From contig CAMOFS010000023.1 in NCBI GenBank assembly GCA_946613735.1, positions 1 through 10,682 of the forward strand: DNA of 10,682 bases, in the 5' to 3' direction. This document shows positions 1 through 6,285 of the stretch, one piece after another; the stretch's first letter is position 1, and every line of letters begins with the position of its first letter. A program made the position numbers and the translations under genes. The notes beneath the pieces are model-generated. The model did not search any database and was not told where the DNA came from. It saw nothing but the letters and a program-made list of their open reading frames with translations. This stretch comes from an uncultured Lachnospiraceae bacterium. Its GTDB lineage: Bacteria > Bacillota_A > Clostridia > Lachnospirales > Lachnospiraceae.

Positions 1-511
1 CCGATACTCCGAAAACAGGATCATCCTCCTTTTCTCCTATGGAAACATTGATCACGCTTCCGTCCTTTTTAGCGATAACTCCGTGAAGAGCCAGAGGTAA
101 AGTCACCCATTGGTACTTTTTGATACCACCGTAATAGTGGGTCTCCAAAAGTGCCATATCTGTATCCTCATACAGGGGATTCTGTTTTAGATCCATCCTG
201 GGAGAATCGATGTGGGCGCCTAAGATATTGAGTCCGTTTTCAAGGGGCTCCTTGCCTATCACAAACATGGCAAGTCCCTTGCCGCGGTTTGACATATATA
301 CCTTATCTCCGGCTTTTAATCTTTTTTTGCCACCGATAAGCTTCGCCAGATCCTGATAGCCGGCCTTTTCGGCCTCGGCCACAAAAAACGCAGTGCACTC
401 ACGCTCGGTCTTGCACTCCGATAAAAACTTCCTGTAGCCCTCGGCAAAGTTCATAACCTTATTTCTCTTTGCTCCCTTGGGATATTTCTTCCATGCATTT
501 TCTCTTTCCAT
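1..511 (-). CDS. M18-family aminopeptidase, N-terminal part (cut by window edge)
   Basis: This is the first 170 codons of a zinc aminopeptidase of the M18 family; the gene runs off the left edge, so no stop is visible. M18 enzymes are cytoplasmic metallopeptidases that remove N-terminal residues from peptides. The reading was translated by hand: it opens MERENAWKKYPKG, has AHIDSPR at residues 99-105 (His100 and Asp102 fit the family's first metal-binding HxD) and THYYGGIKKYQW at about 124-135, which I recognise from the family. The start at 511 is fixed by a strong AAGGAGGA at 520-527, eight bases upstream. It is the last gene of the minus-strand row, 85 bases after hprK, and that gap is filled by two repeat copies. 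Nothing ties it functionally to the polysaccharide genes. Catalytic residues further downstream cannot be checked. Confidence 0.85.
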   Translation of the reverse strand, partial: MERENAWKKYPKGAKRNKVMNFAEGYRKFLSECKTERECTAFFVAEAEKAGYQDLAKLIGGKKRLKAGDKVYMSNRGKGLAMFVIGKEPLENGLNILGAHIDSPRMDLKQNPLYEDTDMALLETHYYGGIKKYQWVTLPLALHGVIAKKDGSVINVSIGEKEDDPVFGVS

Positions 512-530
512 TTTTCCAGTCCTCCTTAAA

Positions 531-561
531 GATTCTTCGTCGCTTCGCTCCTCAGAATGAC
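531..561 (-). repeat. Intergenic hairpin repeat upstream of the aminopeptidase gene (variant with symmetric insertion)
   Basis: Copy of the window's palindromic repeat family. On the minus strand the arms are ATTCT and AGAAT, with GA facing GA inside them. Compared with the simple copies, three bases are added on each side (GAG on one, CGA on the other), which keeps the fold: an extra G-C pair and a second GA/GA step before GC-GAA-GC. Its edge lies 3 bases upstream of the ribosome binding site at 520-527. Confidence 0.85.
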
Positions 562-571
562 ATAACATTAC

Positions 572-596
572 GTCATCCCAAGCGTAGCGAAGGATC
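572..596 (+). repeat. Intergenic hairpin repeat, inverted copy directly after the hprK stop
   Basis: Plus-strand copy with arms ATCC and GGAT and the core GC-GTA-GC. It is somewhat degenerate: one arm pair and the GA step have changed. Its edge at 596 touches the hprK stop codon (597-599). Together with the opposite copy at 531-561 it fills almost the whole 85-base gap before the aminopeptidase gene. Confidence 0.75.
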
Positions 597-1532
597 TTAT
601 TTTTCAGCAGCTTTCATCTGCTCATTTACACGGCGGTAAAGCTCCTCAGCCGCATTGTAACCCATCTTTTTCTGACGGTGATTTACCGCGGCTGTCTCAC
701 ATATAACTGCCAGGTTTCGACCCGGCCGTATAGGCAGGGAATGACATACCACCTGGTTGCCCAGGATCTCCATGTATTCATCACTAAGTCCAAGCCTGTC
801 ATACTCAGCCTCTCTGCGCCAGTCTTCCAATTTTATCACAAAGTCGATCTTTTGACTATCCTTAACACACTCAACTCCGAAAAGGCTCTTAACATCTATG
901 ATGCCGATGCCTCGAAGCTCAATAAGATGCCTTAATGTGGGAGGTGCGCTACCCACAAGATTCTTGCTGGAGGTACGCCTTATCTCCACCACGTCGTCCG
1001 ATACCAGACGGTGTCCGCGTCGGATAAGCTCCAGCGCCGCCTCACTTTTTCCGATGCCACTCTCGCCGGTAATGAGGAGTCCCTCACCGTATACATCTAC
1101 CAGCACCCCGTGGATGGTGGTCATTGGCGCCAGCTCGAAGCTTAATGTATTGATAAGCTCCGCCATAAACTCGGAAGTGCCTCTTTCAGTTCCCAGGATA
1201 GGAACATTTTTTGATCTGGCTATCTTTAAAAGACGCTCCTCCGGTTGAAAGCCCCTGCAGAAGATGATGCAGGGAATGTCACGGTTCATCAGCTCCTCAA
1301 AGCTGTGCATCCGCTCGGACCTGGACTGTTCACTCTGCAGATAGGAATACTCAACCATTCCTATGAGCTGGATACGTCTGGGCTCAAAGTGGTCAAAGAA
1401 GCCGTTGAGCTGCAGAGCCGGACGGTTGATCTCGGATGTGGTAACGATCTTGTTTTCAAGCTTAATCTTTGGGGTATAATTCTTAAGCCCCAGCTTCTCG
1501 GCTATCACCGAAAGCTTTGCGGTATCTCCCAT
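597..1532 (-). CDS. hprK: HPr kinase/phosphorylase
   Basis: The bifunctional enzyme HprK phosphorylates HPr of the sugar phosphotransferase system on its regulatory serine and removes that phosphate, controlling carbon catabolite repression in Firmicutes. The protein has 311 residues, the usual length. The N-terminal domain covers roughly residues 1-130. The catalytic domain shows His141 in TTIHGVLVDVYG, the P-loop GESGIGKS at 156-163, the acidic SDDVVEI at 178-184 and the signature ELRGIGIIDV at 205-214, then RPGRN near 269-273. The start is supported by AAGGAG at 1540-1545, seven bases upstream. It sits between wzt and an aminopeptidase gene, separated from both by repeat-filled gaps, so it may be a separate unit or read through from the exporter genes. 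No murB, rapZ or whiA, which commonly accompany hprK in Firmicutes, is visible next to it. Confidence 0.97.
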   Translation of the reverse strand: MGDTAKLSVIAEKLGLKNYTPKIKLENKIVTTSEINRPALQLNGFFDHFEPRRIQLIGMVEYSYLQSEQSRSERMHSFEELMNRDIPCIIFCRGFQPEERLLKIARSKNVPILGTERGTSEFMAELINTLSFELAPMTTIHGVLVDVYGEGLLITGESGIGKSEAALELIRRGHRLVSDDVVEIRRTSSKNLVGSAPPTLRHLIELRGIGIIDVKSLFGVECVKDSQKIDFVIKLEDWRREAEYDRLGLSDEYMEILGNQVVCHSLPIRPGRNLAVICETAAVNHRQKKMGYNAAEELYRRVNEQMKAAEK

Positions 1533-1552
1533 ATTAATTCTCCTTTTTTAAA

Positions 1553-1577
1553 GATCCTTCGCTTCGCTCAGGATGAC
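1553..1577 (-). repeat. Intergenic hairpin repeat upstream of hprK
   Basis: Simple 25-base form: arms ATCCT (minus strand) and AGGAT, GA facing GA, then GC-GAA-GC. Its edge lies 7 bases upstream of the hprK ribosome binding site at 1540-1545, in the same orientation relative to the gene as the copies before rmlA, rmlC, wzt and the aminopeptidase gene. It is identical to the copy at 4546-4570. Confidence 0.9.
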
Positions 1578-1593
1578 AAACCTGTCGCAGGGG

Positions 1594-1608
1594 GCGGGAC
1601 ATCCCCGC
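1594..1608. repeat. GC-rich inverted repeat in the wzt-hprK gap
   Basis: GCGGG (1594-1598) and CCCGC (1604-1608) are perfect complements around a 5-base spacer. It sits between the two opposed repeat copies at 1553-1577 and 1610-1638, so the 109-base gap could fold into three consecutive hairpins. No run of T follows it on the minus strand, so it is not a standard intrinsic terminator. Confidence 0.5.
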
Positions 1609-1609
1609 T

Positions 1610-1638
1610 GTCATTCTGAGGGCGAAGCCCGAAGAATC
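1610..1638 (+). repeat. Intergenic hairpin repeat, inverted copy just after the wzt stop (extended stem)
   Basis: Plus-strand copy with arms ATTCT (1613-1617) and AGAAT (1633-1637), GA facing GA, and a lengthened inner stem GGGC-GAA-GCCC. The two added base pairs are matched on both sides, so they preserve the hairpin. The edge lies 3 bases after the wzt stop codon (1642-1644). Plus-strand T bases follow, but no plus-strand gene precedes it. On the minus strand, which carries the genes, it lacks a terminator's T run. Confidence 0.85.
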
Positions 1639-1641
1639 TTT

Positions 1642-2952
1642 TTATATCTTTACTCCATTCTTGGTAACCGTAGTCTCGGAAAACATATCGTAAAATCCAA
1701 CTGTATCCTGCATGGACACCACGGTAACGCTTATGACATCATACAATCTGTAGTACACCAAAAACTCTCCGCCGGCATATCCCGTGCAGCTGATGGAAAG
1801 CAGGTACTCCCCACCCTGAAGGTTCATCTCCTGTGAAAACTCGGCAATGTATTCGTCGCCCTCCACCGCCGTGCCGGTAAGTATACCCTCGTACATGGTA
1901 TTGGTACCGGTAATGGACACTCCCTGGATATTTTTGAAGGCATAGGTAAAAATGGGATCCTTTACTTCCTTGAAAAACTTCACCTTTGAACGTATGGTAA
2001 ACCTTGATCCCTTGTGGATGGTATCAGTCACCAACCCCTTGTCATCAAAGATGCCGAAGTCTACGATCTTTGCGCTGCCATTGCCATACTCGTCCACCAT
2101 GGGGTTGATCTTGAAGTGTGACTTCCATGTATCGTCGGCCTTGTCCTCTGCAAGTATGCCTGTCTTTTGGTTGGTCTTTTTGATATCTCCCCCGGCCTCG
2201 ATATCCTCCACATCGGCCGCTCCGGCCAGCACTTTTTTATACAGATCCACCATGTCCTTGGGAGTACCCTCGGAAAGCATGTGACCCTTGTTCAAGAGGA
2301 TGGCCTTGTCACAGTACCTGGTAATGGTGGACAGGTCATGGCTTACAAAAAGGATGGTCTTGCCTAACCGCTTGAACTCCTCAAACTTCCGGTAGCACTT
2401 GGCCTGGAAGAAAACATCACCCACGGAAAGTGCCTCGTCCACTATGAGGATATCCGGATCCACATTAATAGCCACTGCAAAAGCCAGGCGTACGAACATG
2501 CCCGATGAATAAGACTTTACGGGCTGATAAATATACTTTCCTATATCTGCAAACTCAAGCACCGCATCCAGCTTTTCATCCACCTGCTTTTTGGTAAGAC
2601 CGGTCATAAGGCCGTTGAGATAGACGTTTTCAAGGCCCGTGTACTCATAGTTAAAGCCCGCTCCCAACTCCAAAAGAGCCGATATCTTGCCGTTGATCTC
2701 CACTTCGCCGTCGGTGGGATACACCACTCCGGTTATTATCTTTAGGAGGGTGGACTTTCCGGCTCCGTTGGTGCCGATGATGCCTACAGTCTCTCCCTTT
2801 TTGATCTCAAAATCCAGATGATGCAGGGCGTACTTTTCCTCATAGCGCTTGCCGCCTATGCCCAAAGCATCCCAGATACGGTCCGTCTTTTTATCAAAAA
2901 GCTTATACATTTTGCTTACATCCGCCACGCGGATGGCGTTATCGTTTGACAT
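1642..2952 (-). CDS. wzt: Polysaccharide ABC exporter ATPase, Wzt type, with C-terminal extension
   Basis: This is the ATP-hydrolysing subunit of an ABC exporter that moves a lipid-linked polysaccharide across the cytoplasmic membrane with the permease encoded just upstream. The ATPase half has Walker A GTNGAGKST at 60-68, signature SYSSGM at 147-152, Walker B ILIVDEAL at 168-175 and the H-loop SHD at 204-206. ELGAGFNYEYTGLENVYLNG at 95-114 is typical of the Wzt/TagH group. At 436 residues it is much longer than a bare ATPase. After a polar linker (about 240-285) a beta-rich region at about 285-432 matches the position and style of Wzt C-terminal glycan-binding domains. In E. coli O9a-type systems that domain recognises the modified end of the finished chain. 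The start has AAGGA at 2961-2965. The gene lies 158 bases after wzm rather than coupled to it, which is unusually loose for this pair. Confidence 0.93.
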   Translation of the reverse strand: MSNDNAIRVADVSKMYKLFDKKTDRIWDALGIGGKRYEEKYALHHLDFEIKKGETVGIIGTNGAGKSTLLKIITGVVYPTDGEVEINGKISALLELGAGFNYEYTGLENVYLNGLMTGLTKKQVDEKLDAVLEFADIGKYIYQPVKSYSSGMFVRLAFAVAINVDPDILIVDEALSVGDVFFQAKCYRKFEEFKRLGKTILFVSHDLSTITRYCDKAILLNKGHMLSEGTPKDMVDLYKKVLAGAADVEDIEAGGDIKKTNQKTGILAEDKADDTWKSHFKINPMVDEYGNGSAKIVDFGIFDDKGLVTDTIHKGSRFTIRSKVKFFKEVKDPIFTYAFKNIQGVSITGTNTMYEGILTGTAVEGDEYIAEFSQEMNLQGGEYLLSISCTGYAGGEFLVYYRLYDVISVTVVSMQDTVGFYDMFSETTVTKNGVKI

Positions 2953-2969
2953 ATTGTTTTTCCTTTAAA

Positions 2970-2990
2970 GATTCTTCGCTTCGCTCAATG
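2970..2990 (-). repeat. Intergenic hairpin repeat upstream of wzt (half-degenerate copy)
   Basis: The part next to the gene is intact (minus strand GAGCGAAGCGAAG followed by AATC), but the distal arm has become ...CCATT instead of ATTCT, so the outer stem is largely lost. The edge lies 4 bases from the AAGGA of wzt at 2961-2965, the same placement as in the other upstream copies. Confidence 0.75.
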
Positions 2991-3008
2991 GTTCGCAGCT
3001 AGCCAATC

Positions 3009-3028
3009 AGACTTCACTTCGTTCGTCT
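3009..3028 (-). repeat. Divergent member of the hairpin repeat family
   Basis: On the minus strand the outer arms are AGAC and GTCT, with GA facing GA (one extra A on one side) and an inner AC-GAA-GT. The GC/GC pair of the main family is replaced by a matched AC/GT pair, so the hairpin plan is kept although the sequence differs. It lies in the 158-base gap between wzm and wzt, 18 bases from the copy at 2970-2990. Confidence 0.5.
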
Positions 3029-3040
3029 TCTTGGGCTGCT

Positions 3041-3068
3041 ATCATAGGGGTGTCGTTACCAAAATCAA
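3041..3068 (-). promoter_or_regulatory. Possible sigma-A-like promoter for wzt
   Basis: Minus-strand TTGATT (3063-3068) and TATGAT (3041-3046) are 16 bases apart, a fair match to -35 and -10 boxes. Transcription would begin near 3034, leaving a leader of about 80 bases before wzt that contains two repeat hairpins. The -35 box lies inside the long hairpin at 3050-3083, so the match may be a by-product of that palindrome. Confidence 0.2.
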
Positions 3069-3083
3069 AGATTTTGACGACAC
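3050..3083. repeat. Long hairpin in the wzm-wzt gap
   Basis: GTGTCGT (3050-3056) pairs with ACGACAC (3077-3083), and inside it CAAAATC (3060-3066) pairs with GATTTTG (3070-3076) around an AAA loop. The only irregularity is a 3-base bulge (3057-3059). This gives 14 base pairs, the longest stem noticed in the window. It lies 27 bases past the wzm stop. Minus-strand sequence after it is CCCCTATG, not a T run, so it is not a classical terminator; it could stabilise the upstream mRNA end. Confidence 0.7.
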
Positions 3084-3110
3084 TCCCACAATGACAACGG
3101 GGGCCATTTT

Positions 3111-3944
3111 CTATAGTACATCTGCCAGCATTGCCTTAAGCTTGGAGAACACAAAGCTGCCCAGAGCTAAAAGCAAAAGCGTAACTATCCAAAAGTAAAG
3201 GGTAAGCCCGGGCTTTTCCCAGAACCACACATTGTTTATCATGGCATCCCTGTAGCCGTCCACGATGTAGAACATGGGATTGGCCATAAGCAGCGTCCTA
3301 ACTGCCGGAGATAGGTTCATGCCATCCATATTCCACATGATGGGAGTCATCCATACCAGAACCTGGAGCACAATATTGATGATCTGTGTCAGGTCCTTAA
3401 AAAACACCACCACAGCGCTGGTGATATATATTATCCCCAGTATCAAAAGAATGGTGGCAAAGCTGTAATAAACTATCTGCAGCATGTACAGGCTGGGATA
3501 AAAGCCATAGATGGCATATAGTATCACCATAAATGCTATGAAAAAAACATGCACAAAAAGCGATGCGGCCACCTTCACCACCGGAAGGGTGCTGATATTA
3601 AAGACCACTTTTTTTACCAGATAGTTGTAATCCAAAAGACAGGAGGTTCCAAAGCTCACCGCCTCGGAAAAGAAAAACCATGGCACCAGACCTGCTATCA
3701 TCCAAAGCACGTAGGGCACCTCGATGCCTGCCCTGGTGGATCTGCCTGCTACATTCAATGCTTTTTCAAAGACAAACCAGTATACGAATACCGTCACCAC
3801 CGGCTGTACAAAGGCCCACACTACTCCCAGGTAGGAACCGGCAAAGCGTGTCTTGAAATCATTCTTTGCCAGATTGATGATAAGCCTTCCGTTGCCCTTT
3901 AGGGATCTGGGCACTTCTAAGATTGTACTCTTTTTGTTACTCAT
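3111..3944 (-). CDS. wzm: Polysaccharide ABC exporter permease, Wzm type (ABC-2 family)
   Basis: This integral membrane protein forms the channel of the Wzm/Wzt polysaccharide exporter. It has 277 residues, normal for the family. The cytoplasmic N-terminus carries LAKNDFKTRFAGSYLGVVWAF (about 25-45), the interfacial segment characteristic of ABC-2 polysaccharide permeases. Hydrophobic segments can be placed at about 37-58, 77-98, 120-146, 154-180, 187-203 and 247-267, giving six membrane spans. VWMTPIMW (197-204) and ANPMFYIVDGYRDA (221-234) are familiar family motifs. The start lies 6 bases after the rmlC stop. The only ribosome-binding candidate is AGAGGA inside the last rmlC codons, about 12 bases from the ATG, so its translation is probably coupled to rmlC. 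No internal Met offers a better start. Confidence 0.94.
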   Translation of the reverse strand: MSNKKSTILEVPRSLKGNGRLIINLAKNDFKTRFAGSYLGVVWAFVQPVVTVFVYWFVFEKALNVAGRSTRAGIEVPYVLWMIAGLVPWFFFSEAVSFGTSCLLDYNYLVKKVVFNISTLPVVKVAASLFVHVFFIAFMVILYAIYGFYPSLYMLQIVYYSFATILLILGIIYITSAVVVFFKDLTQIINIVLQVLVWMTPIMWNMDGMNLSPAVRTLLMANPMFYIVDGYRDAMINNVWFWEKPGLTLYFWIVTLLLLALGSFVFSKLKAMLADVL

Positions 3945-3950
3945 TGATAT

Positions 3951-4529
3951 TTAGTGTCCTCTGCTTTTTGATACTTCACTAAAGGTGGGATTGATCCTGT
4001 CCTTTTCGGACAGATTGATATCAGCCTCTGTCATCCCCTCGGGTATAGGCCATTTTACCCCCAGCTCGGGGTCGTTCCACATGATGCCACCCTCGTCGTT
4101 GGGATGGTAAAAATCGGTAACCTTGTAACAAAACTCTGCTTCATCAGAGAGCACCAAAAAACCGTGCGCAAAATCCTTGGGGATGAAAAGCTGCTTTTTG
4201 TTCTCGGCGGAAAGCACTACCCCAAACCACCTACCGTAGGTGTCGGAGTCCGGCCTCAGGTCCACAGCTACATCATATACCTCTCCGCGGATCACCCGCA
4301 CCAGCTTGTCCTGTGGATGGTCGATCTGGAAGTGGAGTCCCCTGAGCACTCCTTTGGTGGAGGCCGACTGATTGTCCTGGACAAATTCTACATCTATTCC
4401 CTCTGCGGCAAAATCATTGTAATTATAGGTCTCCATGAAATACCCGCGGCTGTCGCCAAAGACCTGGGGCGTGATGACGCACAGGCCGGCTATACCTCCG
4501 CAGTTTTTTTCTACTGTTATTTTTCCCAT
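3951..4529 (-). CDS. rmlC: dTDP-4-dehydrorhamnose 3,5-epimerase
   Basis: RmlC converts dTDP-4-keto-6-deoxy-glucose to the L-configured 4-keto-rhamnose intermediate, the third step of dTDP-L-rhamnose synthesis in the cytoplasm. The protein has 192 residues, the expected length for this cupin-fold enzyme. Visible motifs are FGDSRGYFMETYN (24-36), QDNQSAS (51-57), RGLHFQ at 63-68 with the likely catalytic base His66, QDKLVRVIRGEVYDVAVDLR (73-92) with Lys75, and FIPKDFAHGF (115-124). The tail SEVSKSRGH is slightly extended and carries the ribosome-binding candidate for wzm. The start is supported by AAGGAG at 4535-4540. It begins a two-gene unit with wzm, after a 91-base gap from the lipoprotein gene that holds one repeat copy. 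The Rml genes are thus split: rmlA starts the upstream block, and rmlB and rmlD are absent from the window. Confidence 0.97.
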   Translation of the reverse strand: MGKITVEKNCGGIAGLCVITPQVFGDSRGYFMETYNYNDFAAEGIDVEFVQDNQSASTKGVLRGLHFQIDHPQDKLVRVIRGEVYDVAVDLRPDSDTYGRWFGVVLSAENKKQLFIPKDFAHGFLVLSDEAEFCYKVTDFYHPNDEGGIMWNDPELGVKWPIPEGMTEADINLSEKDRINPTFSEVSKSRGH

Positions 4530-4545
4530 GTTTTCTCCTTATAAA

Positions 4546-4570
4546 GATCCTTCGCTTCGCTCAGGATGAC
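4546..4570 (-). repeat. Intergenic hairpin repeat upstream of rmlC
   Basis: Simple 25-base form with arms ATCCT and AGGAT, identical to the copy at 1553-1577. Its edge lies 5 bases upstream of the rmlC ribosome binding site at 4535-4540. No inverted partner follows the lipoprotein stop codon on the other side of this gap. Confidence 0.9.
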
Positions 4571-4600
4571 AAGTGGGGCGCGCCATGACTGACAGGTGGG

Positions 4601-4620
4601 TGCCACCGGGGTGGTGGGCA
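4601..4620. repeat. GC-rich palindromic stretch after the lipoprotein stop
   Basis: CCACC (4603-4607) and GGTGG (4610-4614) are complementary, and TGCC (4601-4604) can alternatively pair with GGCA (4617-4620). The stretch directly follows the lipoprotein stop codon (4621-4623). No T run follows on the minus strand. It might pause or stabilise the end of the upstream message; the evidence is weak. Confidence 0.3.
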
Positions 4621-6285
4621 TCATCCCGCGTAATATAAAGTTTCAAAAAGCTCATATTCGTCGATGCCGTTTACGAGATGAGGGTAATCGTTGGTGCGAT
4701 GGAACCTTATTATCTTTGCACCCTCATCTGTGCTTCCCATGGTACAGTCCACTATGGCCTCCTTGCCCTCATCCGACACACCGTCGGTACGGTACAGATA
4801 TATATCGGTTCCGGCCGGCACCGTAAAGTTCTCTTCCACCACCTCTCCGGCTTCGTTAACACACTCCACCGTAACATCCTTTACAGTGTGGAGTACCATG
4901 TACTTTCTGGTGCTCTTGGGTACCATGAAATACTCGTCATCCGAACTGAAGGTGCCGTTGTCAGCAAGCTTGTATATTTTTTCACCGTTGTAGGTGGACA
5001 TGAAGTCCATATGCTCTGACATAGGCATGGCATCGGGATCGGTCCAGGCATAGCTGTAGGTATGTGACAGATCATCGTCCTCATATCTGTTCCATGAAGT
5101 CATCCATACAGTATCCAGCTGCTTTACCTTGCCCTTTGACAGATCACATACCGTAATGATCCTGTAGTCGTTTTCCACAGAACCGGAAATCAAAAGCAGC
5201 ACCTTGCCACCGGATGTCCTTGCAATATAAGAACTTACTTCATTACCTAAAACATCTGTATCGATCTCATACTCCTGATCGTCTATGGAAACTTTTATCT
5301 TACAGTAGTATTCTTCTCCCTCCGTGTAATAGGTATAGGCATATACATGCTCTATGTCGCCGTCACCATCGATATCAAAATTGCCCGCCTCCGTTACCAG
5401 GGGTGTATCCTTCTCGGGGACGTATTTTTCATCTATGATACCTGACAGTTCATCATAAGTAAACGTGACTACCTGCTCTCCCGCGGCATATGATGCCAGC
5501 GCATAGGGCGCAAAGTAAAAGGACACACTGCAGGGATCAAGAGAAAACGCAAAATCATACTCTCCGTTAGCATACTGGTCAATCGTGGTTTCAGAATCAA
5601 AGGACTCAAACTCCTCTATAAGATCCGGATAGTCCTCCTTAAGCCTTGTCTTTATCATCTCAGCCAGCTTTTTTTTGTCGGTAAAAGCCACATCATCCGT
5701 AATCTCTTTTCCGGTATCCACCTCCATGTTTATTCCGGAGGTACTATAAAAACCATGGGCACCGCCCGAATAACCGTAGAATGATGATATGGCAGAAAGC
5801 ACCTTTTCATCAGCTCGGGAGATGGCGAGCTTTCTGGAGTTCTCCCATGGGCCATAATCAAAGTTGTCCGGATAGTCTGTATACATCTCCTTGGCATACT
5901 CCGTATCCTGTGCCAGGTCTTCCTTCATGGTCTTTTCCGAATCTGCCCAGGCATTATTTAAAGCCTCATTAAGCTCGGGGAAATCTGCCGCGCACTCTTC
6001 GGACAGGATCAATGATGCGTAGTTGTAAGAAACCAGTGTCTTTTCACCGTCATCCGTTGAAGCTGTCTCGTAGGCATATGCGATAACGGGCTGGGGCTTC
6101 CTGCCCACAGTCTCCTCCTCCGGTGTCTCCTCCTCTTCTTCGACAGCTTCTTCCTCCTTCGCCTCCTCAGTCTCTTGGGCCGGTTCAGCTGCTTCCTTTG
6201 GCGCTTCAGCTTTTTTACCGCATCCGCCAAAAAGACTTATGACCATCGCTGCAGTTAAAAGCACAGTGATAAATCTCTTTTTCAT
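4621..6285 (-). CDS. Lipoprotein with DUF4163/DUF3298-like region and FG-GAP-like C-terminal part
   Basis: A 554-residue exported lipoprotein of unknown exact role. The signal peptide (MKKRFITVLLTAAMVISLF) ends in the lipobox LFGGC with Cys22 as lipid anchor. A Glu/Ala/Pro-rich, strongly acidic linker spans about 26-60. Residues about 68-285 look like the DUF4163 plus DUF3298 pair: YGYSGGAHGFY at 170-180, DTGKEITDDVAF at 190-201 and SFYFAPYALASYAAGE at 255-270. Residues 304-312 read DIDGDGDIE, a calcium-loop-like motif as in FG-GAP/VCBS repeats, followed by a beta-rich region without other recognised motifs. In B. subtilis this domain pair occurs in RsiV, where it binds lysozyme, and DUF4163 occurs in the deacetylase PdaC. 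Here there is no anti-sigma or deacetylase domain. Its start overlaps the glycosyltransferase stop by ATGA, and its AAGGAGGA lies inside that gene, so the two are translationally coupled. Function in polysaccharide handling or envelope sensing is inference. Confidence 0.85.
   Translation of the reverse strand: MKKRFITVLLTAAMVISLFGGCGKKAEAPKEAAEPAQETEEAKEEEAVEEEEETPEEETVGRKPQPVIAYAYETASTDDGEKTLVSYNYASLILSEECAADFPELNEALNNAWADSEKTMKEDLAQDTEYAKEMYTDYPDNFDYGPWENSRKLAISRADEKVLSAISSFYGYSGGAHGFYSTSGINMEVDTGKEITDDVAFTDKKKLAEMIKTRLKEDYPDLIEEFESFDSETTIDQYANGEYDFAFSLDPCSVSFYFAPYALASYAAGEQVVTFTYDELSGIIDEKYVPEKDTPLVTEAGNFDIDGDGDIEHVYAYTYYTEGEEYYCKIKVSIDDQEYEIDTDVLGNEVSSYIARTSGGKVLLLISGSVENDYRIITVCDLSKGKVKQLDTVWMTSWNRYEDDDLSHTYSYAWTDPDAMPMSEHMDFMSTYNGEKIYKLADNGTFSSDDEYFMVPKSTRKYMVLHTVKDVTVECVNEAGEVVEENFTVPAGTDIYLYRTDGVSDEGKEAIVDCTMGSTDEGAKIIRFHRTNDYPHLVNGIDEYELFETLYYAG

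Noticed and set aside
1553..1580. Repeat copies as -35 boxes (TTGTCA at the repeat edge)
   Set aside because: TTGTCA occurs at the distal edge of the copies at 1553 and 4546, but no acceptable -10 box lies 16-18 bases downstream.
1610..1645. Intrinsic terminator (hairpin followed by TTTTT) after wzt
   Set aside because: The T run follows the hairpin only on the plus strand, where no gene precedes it. On the minus strand the hairpin is followed by GACAGCGG.
6009..6230. Minus-strand frame rich in Arg and Lys
   Set aside because: It is the shifted reading of the Glu-rich linker of the lipoprotein gene (GAG/GAA runs read as Arg/Lys codons).
4621..6285. Anti-sigma factor RsiV
   Set aside because: The protein has a lipobox signal peptide and no cytoplasmic anti-sigma segment or internal membrane span, and no sigma-factor gene is adjacent. 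Only the outer domain type is shared.
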